Source: Mytilus galloprovincialis (Eukaryota > Mollusca > Bivalvia > Mytilida > Mytilidae). Taken from it: DNA of 64,000 bases. Of this stretch, positions 45,235-58,469 are shown piece by piece. The stretch's first letter is position 1. Every line of letters starts with the position of its first letter. The position numbers were made by a program, and so were the translations under genes. The notes below the pieces were generated by a model that saw nothing but the letters and a program-made list of their open reading frames with translations, did no database searches and was not told the DNA's origin. The DNA is taken from NCBI RefSeq assembly GCF_965363235.1, contig NC_134839.1, positions 74,239,410 through 74,303,409 of the forward strand, given 5' to 3'.

Positions 45235-46447
45235 CTACAATAACAAATAAACATAAACATAAACAACCAATGATGCATTAACATGTTAAGATTTAATATG
45301 GCAGTTGTGTATTTGGTTTTCTTTGCGTTGCGGTGCATTTTACAAATTGCGCTCATTACTGTTACAATTGATTGATCATAAAAAAAAAAACTCCATTTGT
45401 GCGTTTGTTGCATTCGCTCGCTTTCATATGTCAGCTAAACACATGTATATTTGATAAAACATCGGTGTAAAGTTTTAACCTATCAACATTTATTTGCTAT
45501 GTTTACATATGATAAAATAACCTGTTAAAAAATCAGTTATAAGTTATACACCTTCTGTATGTCTGTCGTAGTCTTCAAAAGACTCATCAGTGGTGCTTTA
45601 ATAAAGGAAATTCTAATGCCTAATCAAGTACAAAGTTGAAGAACATTGATAGCCCTTAATCAATATTCCATACTAGTGTAACGTCTTATACAGAGGTAGG
45701 ATTAAATAGGTTATGTCAGAAACTATTCTGAAGTTGTCAGACGTCTAAAAAAAATTTAAAGATTCAAGAGGAATATAACTGTTTCTTACGCAATAGATAT
45801 GCTGTTTTGGATAAAGAGCAACGCATTTCTAAATTCTCCCCTAATTGCGAGACCCAACAATAACAATATTTTGTTTCCTGTGTTCAACGCAAACTAAGTG
45901 GTTGTGCGATTATCAATTACGTGCATCAAAACACATGTTGTGTTTCTATACTTTATTACGAATTACCGTCGTTCATTGGTGATGAGATATCGTTGGTGAC
46001 CACATTTTTTTTTTATGTCGGCAGTTAGTGGTAAAGCAACATACAAGTGTTTTGCTTACTAGTATATGAATCGTCCAATGATTTCTATATTTAACTCTCG
46101 AAAGTGGAGAAAAATTTACCTGGCGCATTTAGTTTTGAATCCGTTTGTAAGAATTCAACACTATGTGTAGACAAACTTAATAAGGATCTAAAAAAAAAAG
46201 TTTTAAATCTTTTTATCCGTCGTCTTCGGCCATAATCAAGTATAATTGCCTTACTAGTATGTGTGACGCCTTTACAGCCAATTCAGTGGAAAGCAAGGAA
46301 ATTCAAAGTTACGTTGAATTATCTAGATTAAAGAACTGAAACAAAAATGCAAACGAAGGGTATAAAAAATAAATCAACCGGTTGGTTAACGTATAAATTG
46401 GCCAAGAATTAGAAAACATCTTCTCATTCACCTGATACATTTTATAT
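45235..46447. other. Upstream region of the LRAT gene and intergenic stretch
   Basis: It probably contains the last intron and perhaps the 5' exon of the LRAT gene, not identified. A family E repeat piece lies at about 45,565-45,675 (AAAAGACTCATCAGTGGTGC, ACAAAGTTGAAGAACATTGA). Nothing else is recognised. Confidence 0.35.
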
Positions 46448-48467
46448 ATGGAAACCACAACTTTTCTAAAACGTTTACTTGTTTACCTGTTATTTACGTT
46501 GGTTTCTTGTTCATCGGTTAAGGAAAACCGTACATTAGAAGATGACAATCTACTCATTTTAGTGCGGTTTTTTACAACTGTATGTATCTGTAGTTTTTTG
46601 GAAAGAATCTGTTTACTGATATGCCTGTGACTTGTTCTGAAAATTATGATTAATTTATAAACATATGAAGTCAGAAATATGGAAATAACAGCAAAAATAT
46701 TTCAATTAACTGACAAAATATGGGAGATGCTTAAGACATCACATCTCAGGGACTACTGTACAGTAATTTGGGAACATAACTTGTAAAAAAAACTCTGCCT
46801 AGGATGGTCTAATTTAAAAGACTTCAAAATTACTATTTTTCAATTTCTCATTAACGAACCGTTTAGCTTTTCTCCTAGGGTATTGACCTACAGTTGAGCT
46901 ATAAAATCAATCTTAAAAGATGAATTTTTATATTCAATAACAATGAGGTTGATTTTCGATTTTTATTTATGTATATTGTGCATGGGATATATGTCAATGT
47001 GGTGTATTTGAAAGAGGGACCAAAGATACCAGAGGGATAGTCAAACTCGTAGATTGAAAATAAACTGACAACGCCATGGCTAAAAACAAGAAAGACAAAT
47101 AGACAAACAATAGTACAGAAAACTAAAGACTAAGCAACACGAACCCCACCAAAAACTGGGGGTCAAGTCATCGGTAAGGAAAATTCAAATAGAGTAAAAC
47201 CATTATTTCTTGTCATCATTGCGTTCAGATGTGTCTCAAATAATAACGATTAAGTTTTGATTCTGATAACTTGATCTATATCTTTGTTGAAATGTAAACA
47301 GGCATGTTTTTTTTTTATTTTTTGTAAGATTTTTTGTTGCTTTTTATCAATATGATGAGTGAGCCCTTTTATACTGATTTTTATAGTTTGTACTGTTTGG
47401 CGTCAACAAAATGTTTAACCCCACCATCTTCTGCACGTGCTTGTCTTAATTTGGGAAAATGTAAGTCAGAGGTTGTCGTTTTTTGCTATATCTCTTTTTA
47501 TTTTTACTGAATTATTTTGTTCATAAATCATAATGTAACTTTTATAGTTTGAATTGTTATAAATTTGTCATTTTGGGGGTCTATATCTTTTATGAAATGT
47601 ACACAGATATGTGTCATTTTTTTGTAAGATTTTTTGTTGTTTTTTATCGATATGATGAATTAGCCCTTTTATACTGATTTATATAGTTTGTACTGTTTGG
47701 CGTCAACAAAAATGTTTAACCCAGCCATATTATGCATGTGCTTGTCCTAAGTCGGGGAAATGTAAGTTAGTGGTTGTAGTTTTTTGCTATATCTTTTTTT
47801 TGTTTTTACTTAATTGTTTTTTTCATAAACCATAACATATTTTTTATAGTTTGAATTGTTATAAATTTGTTATTTTGGGGGTCTTTTTTATTTATTTATA
47901 TCGTTTCATTTATTTAGCATCATATTTTTATAGTATTTATATACCAATCAAATATAGAAGAAAAACCCGAAAGTGTACAAATCCTTAGTCAAAAATAGAA
48001 AAAAACTGAGAGGAGCGTTATTTGGATTATAAAAAAATATCTGTCCAAGTTTTGTGAAATCTTTGAATGTTTGATAATTTTTAATTGTATACAGACCGTA
48101 CCTTCGATGACATTGTTCCAGTGTAAACATATTTGAAAATTAAATTCAAGTAAACTAATTTTCACAATTTGGTATATTTGTTAATAAGATCTGGAAAAAG
48201 GCTGTTTACTTATATTAATCCAATGTAATGCAATTGTTTCGATTTTTGATCATACAGAACTTAGATGTTGCCACGAAAACACGAACGACCAGAAAACGAG
48301 CTGATGGATTGTTTGATGGCTTAATGTCTCGCCTTTGCGACTTTCTGTGCATGCATGACCAAAAGAACGAAGACCCACGTTGGTTTACTTACGGTTGTTT
48401 TCGGTTGCTACAGTTTCAATTTCCCTTTGTATTTTTGAATGCTTGTATTTCCTGTCTTTTAGTTTAA
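46448..48467 (+). CDS. Candidate small secreted Cys-containing peptide (two exons)
   Basis: Exon 1 (46448-46579) begins METTTFLKRLLVYLLFTLV, a good signal peptide with likely cleavage near SC-SSV. It ends at a GTATGT donor in phase 0. Exon 2 (48258-48467) follows a CATACAG acceptor, also phase 0, and continues with KTRTTRKRADGLFDG, then CDFLC, a charged stretch, PRWFTYGCFR and a hydrophobic Cys-containing end. An RKR dibasic site would allow prohormone-type cleavage. A possible AATAAA lies at about 48,577. The intron contains known mussel repeats. I do not recognise the peptide. The two exons may not belong together; the evidence is signal peptide, phase match and composition only. Confidence 0.3.
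47005..47170 (+). repeat. Mussel dispersed repeat, family C
   Basis: GATACCAGAGGGATAGTCAA, CTGACAACGCCATGGCTAAA and AACACGAACCCCACCAAAAA mark a very common Mytilus repeat. Its reverse-strand relatives are at 55,150-55,400 and 58,475-58,700. Confidence 0.6.
47300..47885 (-). repeat. Two tandem copies of a unit of about 297 bp related to family B
   Basis: Units at about 47,300-47,590 and 47,600-47,885 share TTTTTGTAAGATTTTTTGTT, GTACTGTTTGGCGTCAACAA and TTTGGGGGTC. The AAATGTTTAACCC...GTGCTTGTC segment corresponds to family B, read in reverse. Confidence 0.7.
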
Positions 48468-48640
48468 GATATTAAACACCTGACATAATTAAAAAGGACT
48501 TCTATAGAGATATCTACAGAAGATTGTGAGAATTTTCGAGGACAATGCATATCAATCAAAATATAAGCTAAAGAACAATAAAAAACTACTTCTGTAATCA
48601 TATCTTAAAGGTGTTAATATTTAGAGATTAATACATTGCC

Positions 48641-48744
48641 TTTTCCATATCGGCCCGGGTATCATCCCGAGACCCATATCAGCCCGAAACGTAGTCGAGG
48701 TGCTGATATGGGTCGACGGATGATTCCCAGGACGATATGGAAAA
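48641..48744. repeat. Foldback hairpin 3, about 43-bp arms
   Basis: TTTTCCATATCG...GACCCATATCAGC is mirrored by GCTGATATGGGTC...CGATATGGAAAA. The loop of about 18 bases is CCGAAACGTAGTCGAGGT. The arms carry a few mismatches (GAGACCC against GGGTCGAC, for example). Confidence 0.7.
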
Positions 48745-49410
48745 TATTAAATATCGAAATATCACCAAAGAAAAGAACAGAAACATCAGAGATTCTGCAT
48801 GAAAATATTAATTAATCTAGGAAAGTCTAACTATACAAATCCTTGATTTGATGCAACATTTCCATGTACATCATCCGCCATTTTGAAAAATCCCGAAAAA
48901 TTCCCTTTTTTAAATCGATGTTTAGCATGGAGGCAACGGAGGAATGACGAGAAAAGTGCATGTTTTTACAAGTTTGAAATGACAGACTTTAATAAAAAAA
49001 ATTAAACTGCAACATTGTTTGATAGAAATATGTTTAAATATCAAAGATTGATTTGCAAAACTTAGAAAACGGGTCAGGTTTATGAGAAAATTAAGCTTTA
49101 TTGAAGCATCTATGCATTTTATATGGGGAAATATAATACAAAATGGCCGCTAGAATACGTCACAAAAGTCACGTGATGTCTAACTTAGTTGGATATCTTA
49201 GAATAACTTTAAAGCGATATCATAGACTTATAAAAGATGGATGAGTACGGTTTTTTTAGATATTAAAGCAACTTGTTTAATTATTTTTTTAATACCTTCA
49301 GTCTACAAGGCACATGAAAGGCTCCTTCTGATACACGACGAACCCACTTTGTGTTCGACATGAGAGTTCGTCCATCACTGTCGACCATCTATCAATCTTC
49401 CTTATTATCT
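48745..49410. other. Gene-free stretch
   Basis: No supported gene. CCGCCATTTTGAAAAATCCC and AAAATGGCCGCTAGAATACG resemble sequence often found near mussel promoters, but no exon follows. Confidence 0.3.
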
Positions 49411-50039
49411 GCTATAACATGTCTCGGATGTTCATCTCATATTTCCTTTATCTATGTTTAATAAGAAAAGAATAAGTGTTGATACAAATTGTTTTTGTAT
49501 GTATCCTAATCTTTAAATCATTACTTTAAGTTCAAATTTTACAAGTATTTGCTTTGACTCACGGACTAGATAACGCAGTATATTTGTTCAATACACAATC
49601 TGACTTCATTAATTACTTTGCCTTTTTCAGTTCGGATATTTAAAAAAAATGAGATCATGGTTTTATATGATATCATGGACGTCGTTCTTATTATCGAAGA
49701 CTCAGTTCGTTGATATACATTTGTATAAAGTAACATTCGTAAAGTCCGTTGATTAAGTAAGAGGGCAATTTGAAGAACAAAATGTTTGCTGCTAATTTTG
49801 TAGAACTGTTTAATTGTCCCGAATTCATGATCATGTTGTCTAGTTTGCAAATAGCTTTGAATATTAAACAATATACTAGTATATAGTTTACCAAAATAAT
49901 TATGGTAAATTCAAGAGCAGAAATTGTGTTATTTCTGTAAAACAAAAATGCTGAAAAAAACTGAAAAATAATAATGAAATCTGAATTAAACAGTGAAAAG
50001 CGTATTTAATAGTTATCAAAGGTATCAGGCTTAAAATTT

Positions 50040-50280
50040 GATACGCCAGAAGCGCCATAGCTTCGTCTTCATAAGACTCATCAGTGACGCTCAGATAAAC
50101 ATAGTTAGAAAGCCAAAACAAATACAAAGTTGAAGAGCATTGAGGACCTAAAATTCCAAACGAAAAGCGCCAGATACGGCTGAGGTAATCAATGCCTGGG
50201 ATCAGTGACGCTCAGATCAAAATAGTTACAGAGCCAAAACAAATACAAAGTTTAAGAACGTAATATATTACCTTTGCATG
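50040..50280 (+). repeat. Mussel dispersed repeat, family E, partly doubled
   Basis: AAGACTCATCAGTGACGCTC, AAAACAAATACAAAGTTGAA and GAGCATTGAGGACC define it. The CAGTGACGCTCAGAT segment recurs about 124 bp later. The counterpart in the duplication is at about 57,110-57,255. Confidence 0.6.
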
Positions 50281-53200
50281 TAAATAACGGCCTGATATAA
50301 AAATAATCCAAATTATATATAATGTTCATGAAGAAAAAAAGTTCCTTAATGAGTAGATTAAATTTTACCCTTCACTCACGCACTCCATAAATAATTTGTA
50401 AACTTCAAAATTTGATAAATTTGATAAACCAAATTCTTTTTCCGCGTGTTTCAAGTTATGAATATAGGAAACAATTATCGATTACACTAAAAAAAAATTT
50501 TCATTTATCAACACATGTATGCCCTTTAAAATAGTTCCGATTAATGTTAGTACGAGAAGCTCAGAAAAGAAGTTTGTTCTATATAATAAAAACATAGTAT
50601 CTAGACTAAAATCAAGGTAATATGCATTAATTTCCATAATAAAAACTTCAGATATGTTTAACGTGAGTATATCATTCGAAGATGTAAGTGTATTAAATGG
50701 ATTTCCTGTTTAATTTATCCCAATTCATTTCAACGTCAAAAATGAAACAAAAGTAAGGAAAAATTGGTAGTTAAAAGGTCCAAGGAATTTAATCATGTCT
50801 TTTCTTATTCGCCTATTCAGAATTTGAATTGATATTTACATTTGCATTGGCATAGCATAGTTTTAAAAATCAAGTGGTTGACAATGTAAACAAATATGTA
50901 TTAGAGTTATTGAATGTACAATTTAATAATCGATTTGTAAAACTCAGTTTTCTGAAATAGCTTTAACACAAGTAATGACTTTCTCATAACATCTTATCAG
51001 AAATCAATCTATAGATATCAAAATACAACAAAATGTAAACAATATTACATGGCAAAATAGTGTAACAAGTTTTCCTTACCTTGTGAACATATGATAGAAG
51101 GGAAGGTCAAGTACAAATATTGCACACGTATAATCTTAGGCAGTGTATACTGATCGATGGATTGTGCAGAATGGAATTATGGAAATAGACACTAATTTAT
51201 TAAATTCAAAATATTTGTTGTTTACTCCGAAACGGGGTAAAAATTTTGTTTTTTTCACATCGAATTGTTGTACTGTTAGGGACCTGGGGTAGGCTTCAAT
51301 ATAATTATATCATTTGGGTAAGTCTCCGTAAAGGTTGCAGCATTAACCAATTTTAAACGTGTATATATATATGTGTCTGGATGGTCAACCATTATGGACC
51401 AATTGTGCCTGCCTGTAACAGAGAAATATCTGCCCAGCCACAAGACAACTGCCCAAAACGTATAATCTTACTCTTATGAAGTTTAGTGTACCAACACTAA
51501 AAATGATTAATGAACAGAAGGATCCATTCCTAGTCAGGAAACCAGTCTTTGCTCATTTGGAAATTGTAAGTTGATTTACCATTTACTGGAGATTTCTATT
51601 TCACTAACAATAATGCATAATCCACAGGACTAAATATATTTATTAACACATAAATATAATAATATGGTAAAATACAGGAATAAGATATATTCTTCTAACA
51701 TTGTTTATATAACTAAGTCACCCTTGACTAAGCCTGGTGATGAAGCATGGATAAATCAGGGTAAGAAAAATCTATATTTAATATTGTGATGGCACATCCA
51801 AATTGGGACTGGAACATCTAAATACCAACAATTGGCACATCCATGTAACTAATTATGTCAGGCCGAAAGTAACAGTTTATCCTAGTAAAATCCTAATATA
51901 TGGTCCCTTGTTAATTATCTATGGTTAGAAAGGTCGATGTGATGGGGAATAACTGCAGGATTACATTATTAACACACTGGGGTAACTGGACAAGGTAGGA
52001 ACTGACAGCCGGTTTTTATCCTTATTTTCCATTTAAATTCTGTGGGTTGATGTGCTGAGTACAAAATGGTATTAAAATTACAATAAATATTCATACCTCT
52101 GCTGTGTTGTTATTTCTTTACGAAAATTATTACTGTTGTCACTTTTACAATTTGTAGTTACCCGCCACGGCAGCTATTCGCCATATTATGAAAGCGGCGC
52201 TCCTTATATAATAAATTTATATGTCACGTGACATGTATTAGCCAACCATAACAATGAAAACACAAATGGTGGGACAAGTTGAGCCGGGCAATTGCCTGAA
52301 CTTTCATGAATTTGGAGTTACTTAAGAGTTAACAGCTTGCCCGGGTGTGGCGCTTTATTAGCTATGACTTTAAGGAAAGCGGGACTATAGGTTAGAACGT
52401 CGTACATTACGTAAATTTTAATCGGGCAAGCAAAACATGGTTTGGGGTAAAGCGCTTTGATACAAAAATGGCGTAATCACATTGTAAACAGGCTTAGTGC
52501 AAAAATAACCCAAGGGCGACACATTCATATCATTTAGATACATAATTATAATAGGAAATTGTTAATTGAATTTCATGTTTCCATGTTTACTGATCTTGCA
52601 AAAAAATACTAAAATCTCAAAGAAATACATAGCAGACGAATTCCTAGACATCTAGACGGTCATGTGACTTTGTTTACATGGCGATCGATTTCGATCAGCT
52701 GAGAATCAATAAAATTATATTTAAAACATGTAAAGATAATTATTACAAAAATAAGCAGCAGTTAAACGTGGAAATGGTACGGCTTTTACTTTTATACGAT
52801 TTTAAGCCCTGTGAAATTTATGAAAAGAAACAACAAACATGACTAACTTTGAACTTCTGAACAAGTTAACAAATTATGAAATATTTCCATTGAAACTATT
52901 TCCTGGCTTGCAACAAGAAAAATCATTATATATCTTAACATAACAAAGGGCCTTAGCCAAACATTATCAACTAGAACTTTTAAATTGGCAACACATGAAA
53001 AATAAATGGAAATGTTGATTTCCAAAGATTAAAAAAATGTCAGGGGGGTACACCCTGCACATTACAGTACAATCAAATTAACCACTGAATAGAAATTTTT
53101 CGATTTAAATAAGTGTGTATATAATTACATCATTTCTGCCAAGTCAAGTTTTAAGTTTCAAGTTTCAAGCTTTCATTTTCTTAAGGACCCCAACAGGGGT

Positions 53201-53940
53201 ATATGTGAACAAAAATTCAAAAACAATGTAGGTATTCATAATAATTTTGTAACAAAGTAATACACCGAACATTATAAACAGGATCCTATATTCATGTGAA
53301 AAAAGTTATGTGTTTTAAGGAAAACAGTAAATTTCAAATGGACAATTTAAATTGAACCTTTTCTCCGCGGTTACAAAGCAGGTTTTCAAAATCAACTTTG
53401 TTTTAAACCATAGGTCAACAACTCACACATGAATAGTACATTCATGTCATTATATGAGTTAAGGCAACTGTAGAAACCGCTTTCCAATAGGCTTAAATCC
53501 AAATTAACGCGAGAGAAAAACGAGTTAGGAACTAAAACCGAGGGGAACATATCAACTATAAGAGGAAAACTACGAATCAACATGAATACTGAGCAACCAC
53601 TGTGCTTAAATATATGTGCGATATAACATTTGATTGGATACTAGCAGAAGTCCATTTCTAGGAATTCTGATAATAATGACACTTTGATAATCCTTCATAA
53701 AATGAGGATTATCAATCAGCGGCATGTCGAAGTAGTCAGCCTTAAAGTTCATGAATACGTGTGAAAACTTTGTATTGAAGATTGAAAATGTGATCATAAG
53801 TATCAATTCTTTTTCAAAAAGTCCGCCTGTTCTTATCGCAGAGAATATTCATATTTTCTCGGTCACAATTTAATCTGTTTTCCAGTACATCTGTCAAAAG
53901 TTTACCATAACAACTCACATTGGATATCACCCCCTATAGT
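50182..53940. other. Segment present only in duplication copy 1, no gene seen
   Basis: It begins with a second copy of part of family E (CAGTGACGCTCAGATCAAAA, about 124 bp after the first). A GC-richer patch lies at about 52,155-52,440 and a short inverted repeat near 53,043-53,058 (AGGGGGGTACACCCT). Minus-strand frames at 53,392-53,806 have balanced amino-acid composition but no motif I know. No target duplication flanks the segment, so it is more likely lost from copy 2 than inserted here. Confidence 0.4.
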
Positions 53941-53989
53941 CGGCCGTATAATTTTTGTTTTTAAAGATTGAACACATTGATATAAGATG

Positions 53990-54205
53990 TGGTATGAGTG
54001 CCAATGAAACAACTCTCTAGCCAAGTCACGACTTATAAAAGTAAAACATTATAGATCAAAGTACGGTTTTCAACACTTAGACTTGGCTTACACTGAACAG
54101 CAAGCTACCAAGGTCCCCAAAAGTTACTAGTGTAAAACCATTCAAACGGGACAACCAACGATCTAATCTATTTAAAAAAACGAGAAACGAGAAACGAGAA
54201 ACAAT
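53990..54205 (+). repeat. Mussel dispersed repeat, family B variant
   Basis: GAGTGCCAATGAAACAACTC, AAAAGTAAAACATTATAGAT and AACGGGACAACCAACGATCT are diagnostic. It ends in three copies of ACGAGAA(A). Its counterpart is at 57,310-57,520. Confidence 0.6.
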
Positions 54206-54980
54206 TATAGTTATTTTTCATTTCCTTAATTGCTTTGACCATCTCAGCTTCAGTAATGACATAATTCAATTCAACTTTCAAATTAGTTACAGCATTACAC
54301 GCAATATCGTCTGTAAAAACACCACCTTAATAATGTTGAATATTACCCAGTTTCAAAAATTGACCACAAATCAATCAAGTGATATTTTCGTCGGGGACTT
54401 TGTCTTTGTATCACTTTATTTGTTAAATAATTACCAAAAATATTTAGTATTTTTTGGACTAAACTTTCGAACTTCTTGACGACGTCTTTCTTTATTCATC
54501 ACCTTGAGAATTACACGCTTGTTTATATGCTTCACTACATAAAATCAAATTGTTCTTACTCCAATTGTAACTTTAAGCTTTATAATATTCTCTCCTTTAT
54601 GTATAACACTCTTGATTAAACCATGGTTTATTGACATTACAATTCTGTCAATACTTCTATTAAAATTAATGTGAACAACATTTCTGTCAACATTATGAAC
54701 ACATCATGTTCAAAAGCAACTTGAATAAAAAAATCATGACATTCCTCAATTACACTGTTAATTGAAATTTTATTTACAATAACCTACAATATTGTCATCA
54801 TTCAAACAGTCAGTCAAAGACTGCTGACGGTTTTTACTATCCCACACAGATTTTACAACAATGCTGGATTTACCAGAGGTGATGCATTTATCCACATCAA
54901 CCAATTTACACATAAATTCAACTTGCAAGACATTGTGCACATCACTTTTGTATTGGGACAAAAGGTTAAACTTCAAATAC
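54205..54980 (-). pseudogene. LINE fragment (linker and start of reverse transcriptase), copy 1
   Basis: On the minus strand, protein-like segments include SSIVVKSVWDSKNRQQSLTD, about 54,850, and, nearer 54,240-54,290, a short segment ending ITEAEMVKAIKEMKNN-like sequence. The latter matches the ITxxEvxxAIKxLKNNKxPG entry of LINE reverse transcriptases. It breaks off before the KSPG step and runs into the family B repeat. Frames are interrupted, so it is a dead fragment. The family (CR1/L2/RTE-like) is not resolved. Confidence 0.45.
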
Positions 54981-55149
54981 TGTTAGATAAGGTAAATATT
55001 CAGGTGATAAAACAATTATTAACAATAGAAGTGTATTGACATAAAGCAAAAATAGGCCAATTTGCAATAGGCAATCAGTAATTCAATATTTTGACAAATA
55101 TGAAATAATCTGTTTCAATAATTATTAACTTACAATGTCACTAAATGAG

Positions 55150-55460
55150 ATATTTAATTGAACAACACGACGGGTGCCACATGTGAAGCAGAATCTGCTT
55201 ACCCTTCCGGAGCACCAGAGATCACCCCAAATTTTTAGTAGGGTTTCGTGTTGCTTAGTCTCTAGTTTTCTGTGTTTTGTCTTGTGTACTATTATTTGTC
55301 TGTTTGTCTTTTTCTTTTTTTTAGCCATGGTGTTGCCAGTTTATTTTCGATGTATGAATTTGACTGTCGCTTTGGTATCTTTCGCCCCTCTTTTTGCAAT
55401 AAAATTGAGCGAACAGAAATTTTCTCGAAATCTAGATAGGACACCTTTAGCCAATTAGAT
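55150..55460 (-). repeat. Mussel dispersed repeat, family C, copy 1
   Basis: AACACGACGGGTGCCACATG, CTTACCCTTCCGGAGCACCA and GATCACCCCAAATTTTTAGT are the reverse strand of a repeat abundant in Mytilus. The 94-codon plus frame through it is not a gene. Confidence 0.65.
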
Positions 55461-55939
55461 AGCAAATGTACCAGATATACGAAAAGCGTTAATCAGACCG
55501 TTTTTGTAGTTAAAAAGGTGGTAAACCCATAGATTAATTAATCAAACAATATCTAGGATTCATTCTTATGTTTTAGTATGATTAATTTGGAAAATTATTG
55601 TGTAACCCAAGTCAATAAACAAACGAAATCAACTCTTTATTTAAATGACATGTATCGGAAGCGTTTTTCTTGGCTTATCTTTACCAGGAACACTAATAAT
55701 GATTGTCGGGATTAAATATATAAAAGCTAAATATGTATAAGAACCAAAACAATTCATGACCTATTTAACAAAAAAACCATAATCTGAGGCCAACATTGCC
55801 TACGGAAGTTGAAACCTTAGTTTCTTTGTGATTCAAGTTCTGTATTTATGAACGAATAATTTTGGAAAGGAAACTCTTAATTGTGGGTTTATTTATTAAT
55901 CAAGTTAATAAGTAAGCATTTTGTCATCTTCAGCATATA

Positions 55940-56235
55940 CCATGTAGAACCTGCTGCTGGTATTCACCGATGCAGAACCCCAGCTGCATTCGATATCCTG
56001 CTGCAGATATTCATCGCAGCCAACACCCCGTTACAGGTATCTATTGCAGTCGACACCCTGTTGTAGGTTCAATCGCAGTCGACACCCTGTTGTAGGTTCA
56101 ATCGCAGTCGACACCCTGTTGTAGGTTTCTATTGCAGTTGACACCCTGCTGCATTTGTCCATCGCAGTCAATAACTTGTTACAGGTATCCAACATAGCAT
56201 GCATCCTGCTGTTAGTATTCACTGCAGTAGATATG
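55940..56235. repeat. Minisatellite of about 29-32 bp, around ten units (copy 1)
   Basis: The unit is like CGCAGTCGACACCCTGTTGT plus AGGTTCAAT. Three units in the middle (about 56,045-56,125) are nearly perfect; the outer ones are diverged. Confidence 0.7.
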
Positions 56236-57489
56236 TACCCTGTTGTCTTTATCCTTAAGGAAAAGTTTTTAATTATGAATTTGAAGAAAAAGGAAATCGA
56301 GGGAATATAATCTAAAAACAAATGCCAATGGCCTAAGGCTGAATTATCAATCATCATTTATGACTTGAAAATTTACACTTTAATCTCCGCTTTCTATGAT
56401 TAAATACACACAGTTATTGTAATAAATCTTTTATCTTTTAAAAGAATCCATTTCTGTTCAATTGATTTATCAACTTTGACTTATAACATGCCACCTCAGG
56501 ATTCATTAACCGCTATAACATGTCTCGGATGTTCATTCCATATTTCCTTTATCTATGTTTAATAAGAAAAGAATGTGTTGATACAAATTGTTTTTGTGTG
56601 TATCCTAATCTTTAAATTATTACGTTAAGTTCAAATTGTACAAGTATTTGCTTTGACTCACGGACTAGATAACGCAGTAAATTTGTTCAATACACAATCT
56701 GACTTCATTAATTACTTTGCCTTTTTCATTTCGGATATTTAAAAAAAAATAAGATCATGGTTTTATATGATATCATGGACGTCGTTCTTATTATCGAAGA
56801 CTCAGTTCGTTGATATACGTTTGTATGAAGTTACATTTGTAAAGTCCGTTGATTAAGTAAGAGGGCAATTTGAAGAAAAAAATGTCTGCTGCTAATTTTG
56901 TAAAACTGTTTAATTGTCCCGAATTCATGTTGTCTAGTTTGCAAATAGTTTTGAGTATTTAACAATATAGTTTACCAAATAATTACGGTAAATTCAAGAG
57001 CAGAGAGTGTGTTATTTCTGTAAAATAAAATGCTGAAAAAACTGAAAAATAATCAATAAATCTGAATTAAATAGTGAAAAACGTACTTAATAGTTATCAA
57101 AGGTATCAGGCATAAAATTTGACACGCCAAAAGCGCGCTTCGTCTTCATAAGACTCATCAGTGACGCTCACATAAACATAGTTAGAAAGTCAAAACAAAT
57201 ACAAAGTTGAAGAGCATTGAGGACCCAAAATTCTAAACAAAAAGTGCCAGATACGGCTATAATTTTTGTTTTTTTCAAAAAGATTGAACACATTGATATA
57301 AGATGTTGTATGAGTGCCAATGAAAAAAACTGTCTAGCCAAGTGACGACGTATAAAAGTAAAACATTATAGATCAAAGTATAGTCTTCAACACTTAGACT
57401 TGGCTTACATTGAACAGCAAGCTACAAAGGTCCCCAAAAGTTACTAGTGTAAAACCATTCAAACGGGACAACCAACGATCTAATCTATA

Positions 57490-58270
57490 TAAAAAACGAG
57501 AAACGAGAAACGAGAAACAATTATAGTTATTTTTCATTTCCTTAATTGCTTTGACCATCTCAGCTTCAGTAATGATATAATTCAATTCAACTTTCAAATT
57601 AGTTACAGCATTACACGCAATATCGTCTGTAAAAATACCACCTTAATAATGTTAAATATTACCCAGTTTCATAAAATGACCATAAATCAATTAAGTGATA
57701 TCTTCTTTGGAGATTTTGTCTTTGTATTACTTTATTTGTTAAATAATTACCAAAAATATTTAGTATTTTTTGGACTAAACTTTCGAACTTCTTGACGACG
57801 TCTTTCTTTATTCATCACCTTGAGAATTACACGCTTGTTTATATGCTTCACTACATAAAATCAAATTGTTCTTACTCCAAGTAACTTTAAGCTTTATAAT
57901 ATTCTCTCCTTTATGTATAACACTCTTGATTAAACCATGGTTTATTGACATTACAATTCTGTCAATACTTCTATTAAAATTAATGTGAACAACATTTCTG
58001 TCAACATTATGAACACATCATGTTCAAAAGCAACTTGAATAAAAAAAATCATGACATTCCTCAATTACACTGTTAATTGAAATTTTATTTACAATAACAT
58101 TGTCATCATTCAAACAGTCAGTCAAAGACTGCTGACGGTTTTTACTATCCCACACAGATTTTACAACAATGCTGGATTCACCAGAGGTGATGCATTTATC
58201 CACATCAACCAATTTACACATAAATTCAACTTGCACGACATTGTGCACATCACTTTTGTATTGGGACAAA
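57490..58270 (-). pseudogene. LINE fragment, copy 2
   Basis: Duplicate of 54205-54980. The frame at 58269-58024 reads through DVHNVVQVEFMCKLVDVDKC and further to ISINSVIEECHDFF. The frame at 57597-57394 carries ELNYIITEAEMVKAIKEMKN. This copy is slightly more open than copy 1 but ends at the same repeat junction. Confidence 0.45.
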
Positions 58271-58469
58271 AGGTTATACTTTAAATACTGTTAGATAAGG
58301 TAAATATTCAGGTGATAAAACAATTATTAACAATAGAAGTATATTAACATAAAGCAAAAATAGCCCAATTTACAATAGGCAATCAGTAATTCAATATTTT
58401 GACAAATATGAAATAATTTGTTTCAATAATTATTAACTTACAATGTCACTAAATGAGATATTTAATTGA

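Larger units (their letters stand above)
49411..56512. repeat. Segmental tandem duplication, copy 1 (7.1 kb)
   Basis: Sequence 49411-50181 is repeated at 56513-57257, and 53941-56512 is repeated at 57258-59719, in direct orientation. The middle of this copy (50182-53940) has no counterpart. Copy 1 contains repeat families B, C and E, a LINE fragment and a minisatellite. The two copies differ by small indels and substitutions, so the duplication is not very recent. Confidence 0.8.

Noticed and set aside
45237-45413. N-terminal extension and signal peptide of the LRAT protein
   Set aside because: A T-rich tract and TTGTAG acceptor precede 45234, and a cytosolic FFAT motif conflicts with secretion.
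55174-55458. 94-residue gene with hydrophobic segment
   Set aside because: It is made of dispersed repeat family C and is duplicated with it at 58.6 kb.
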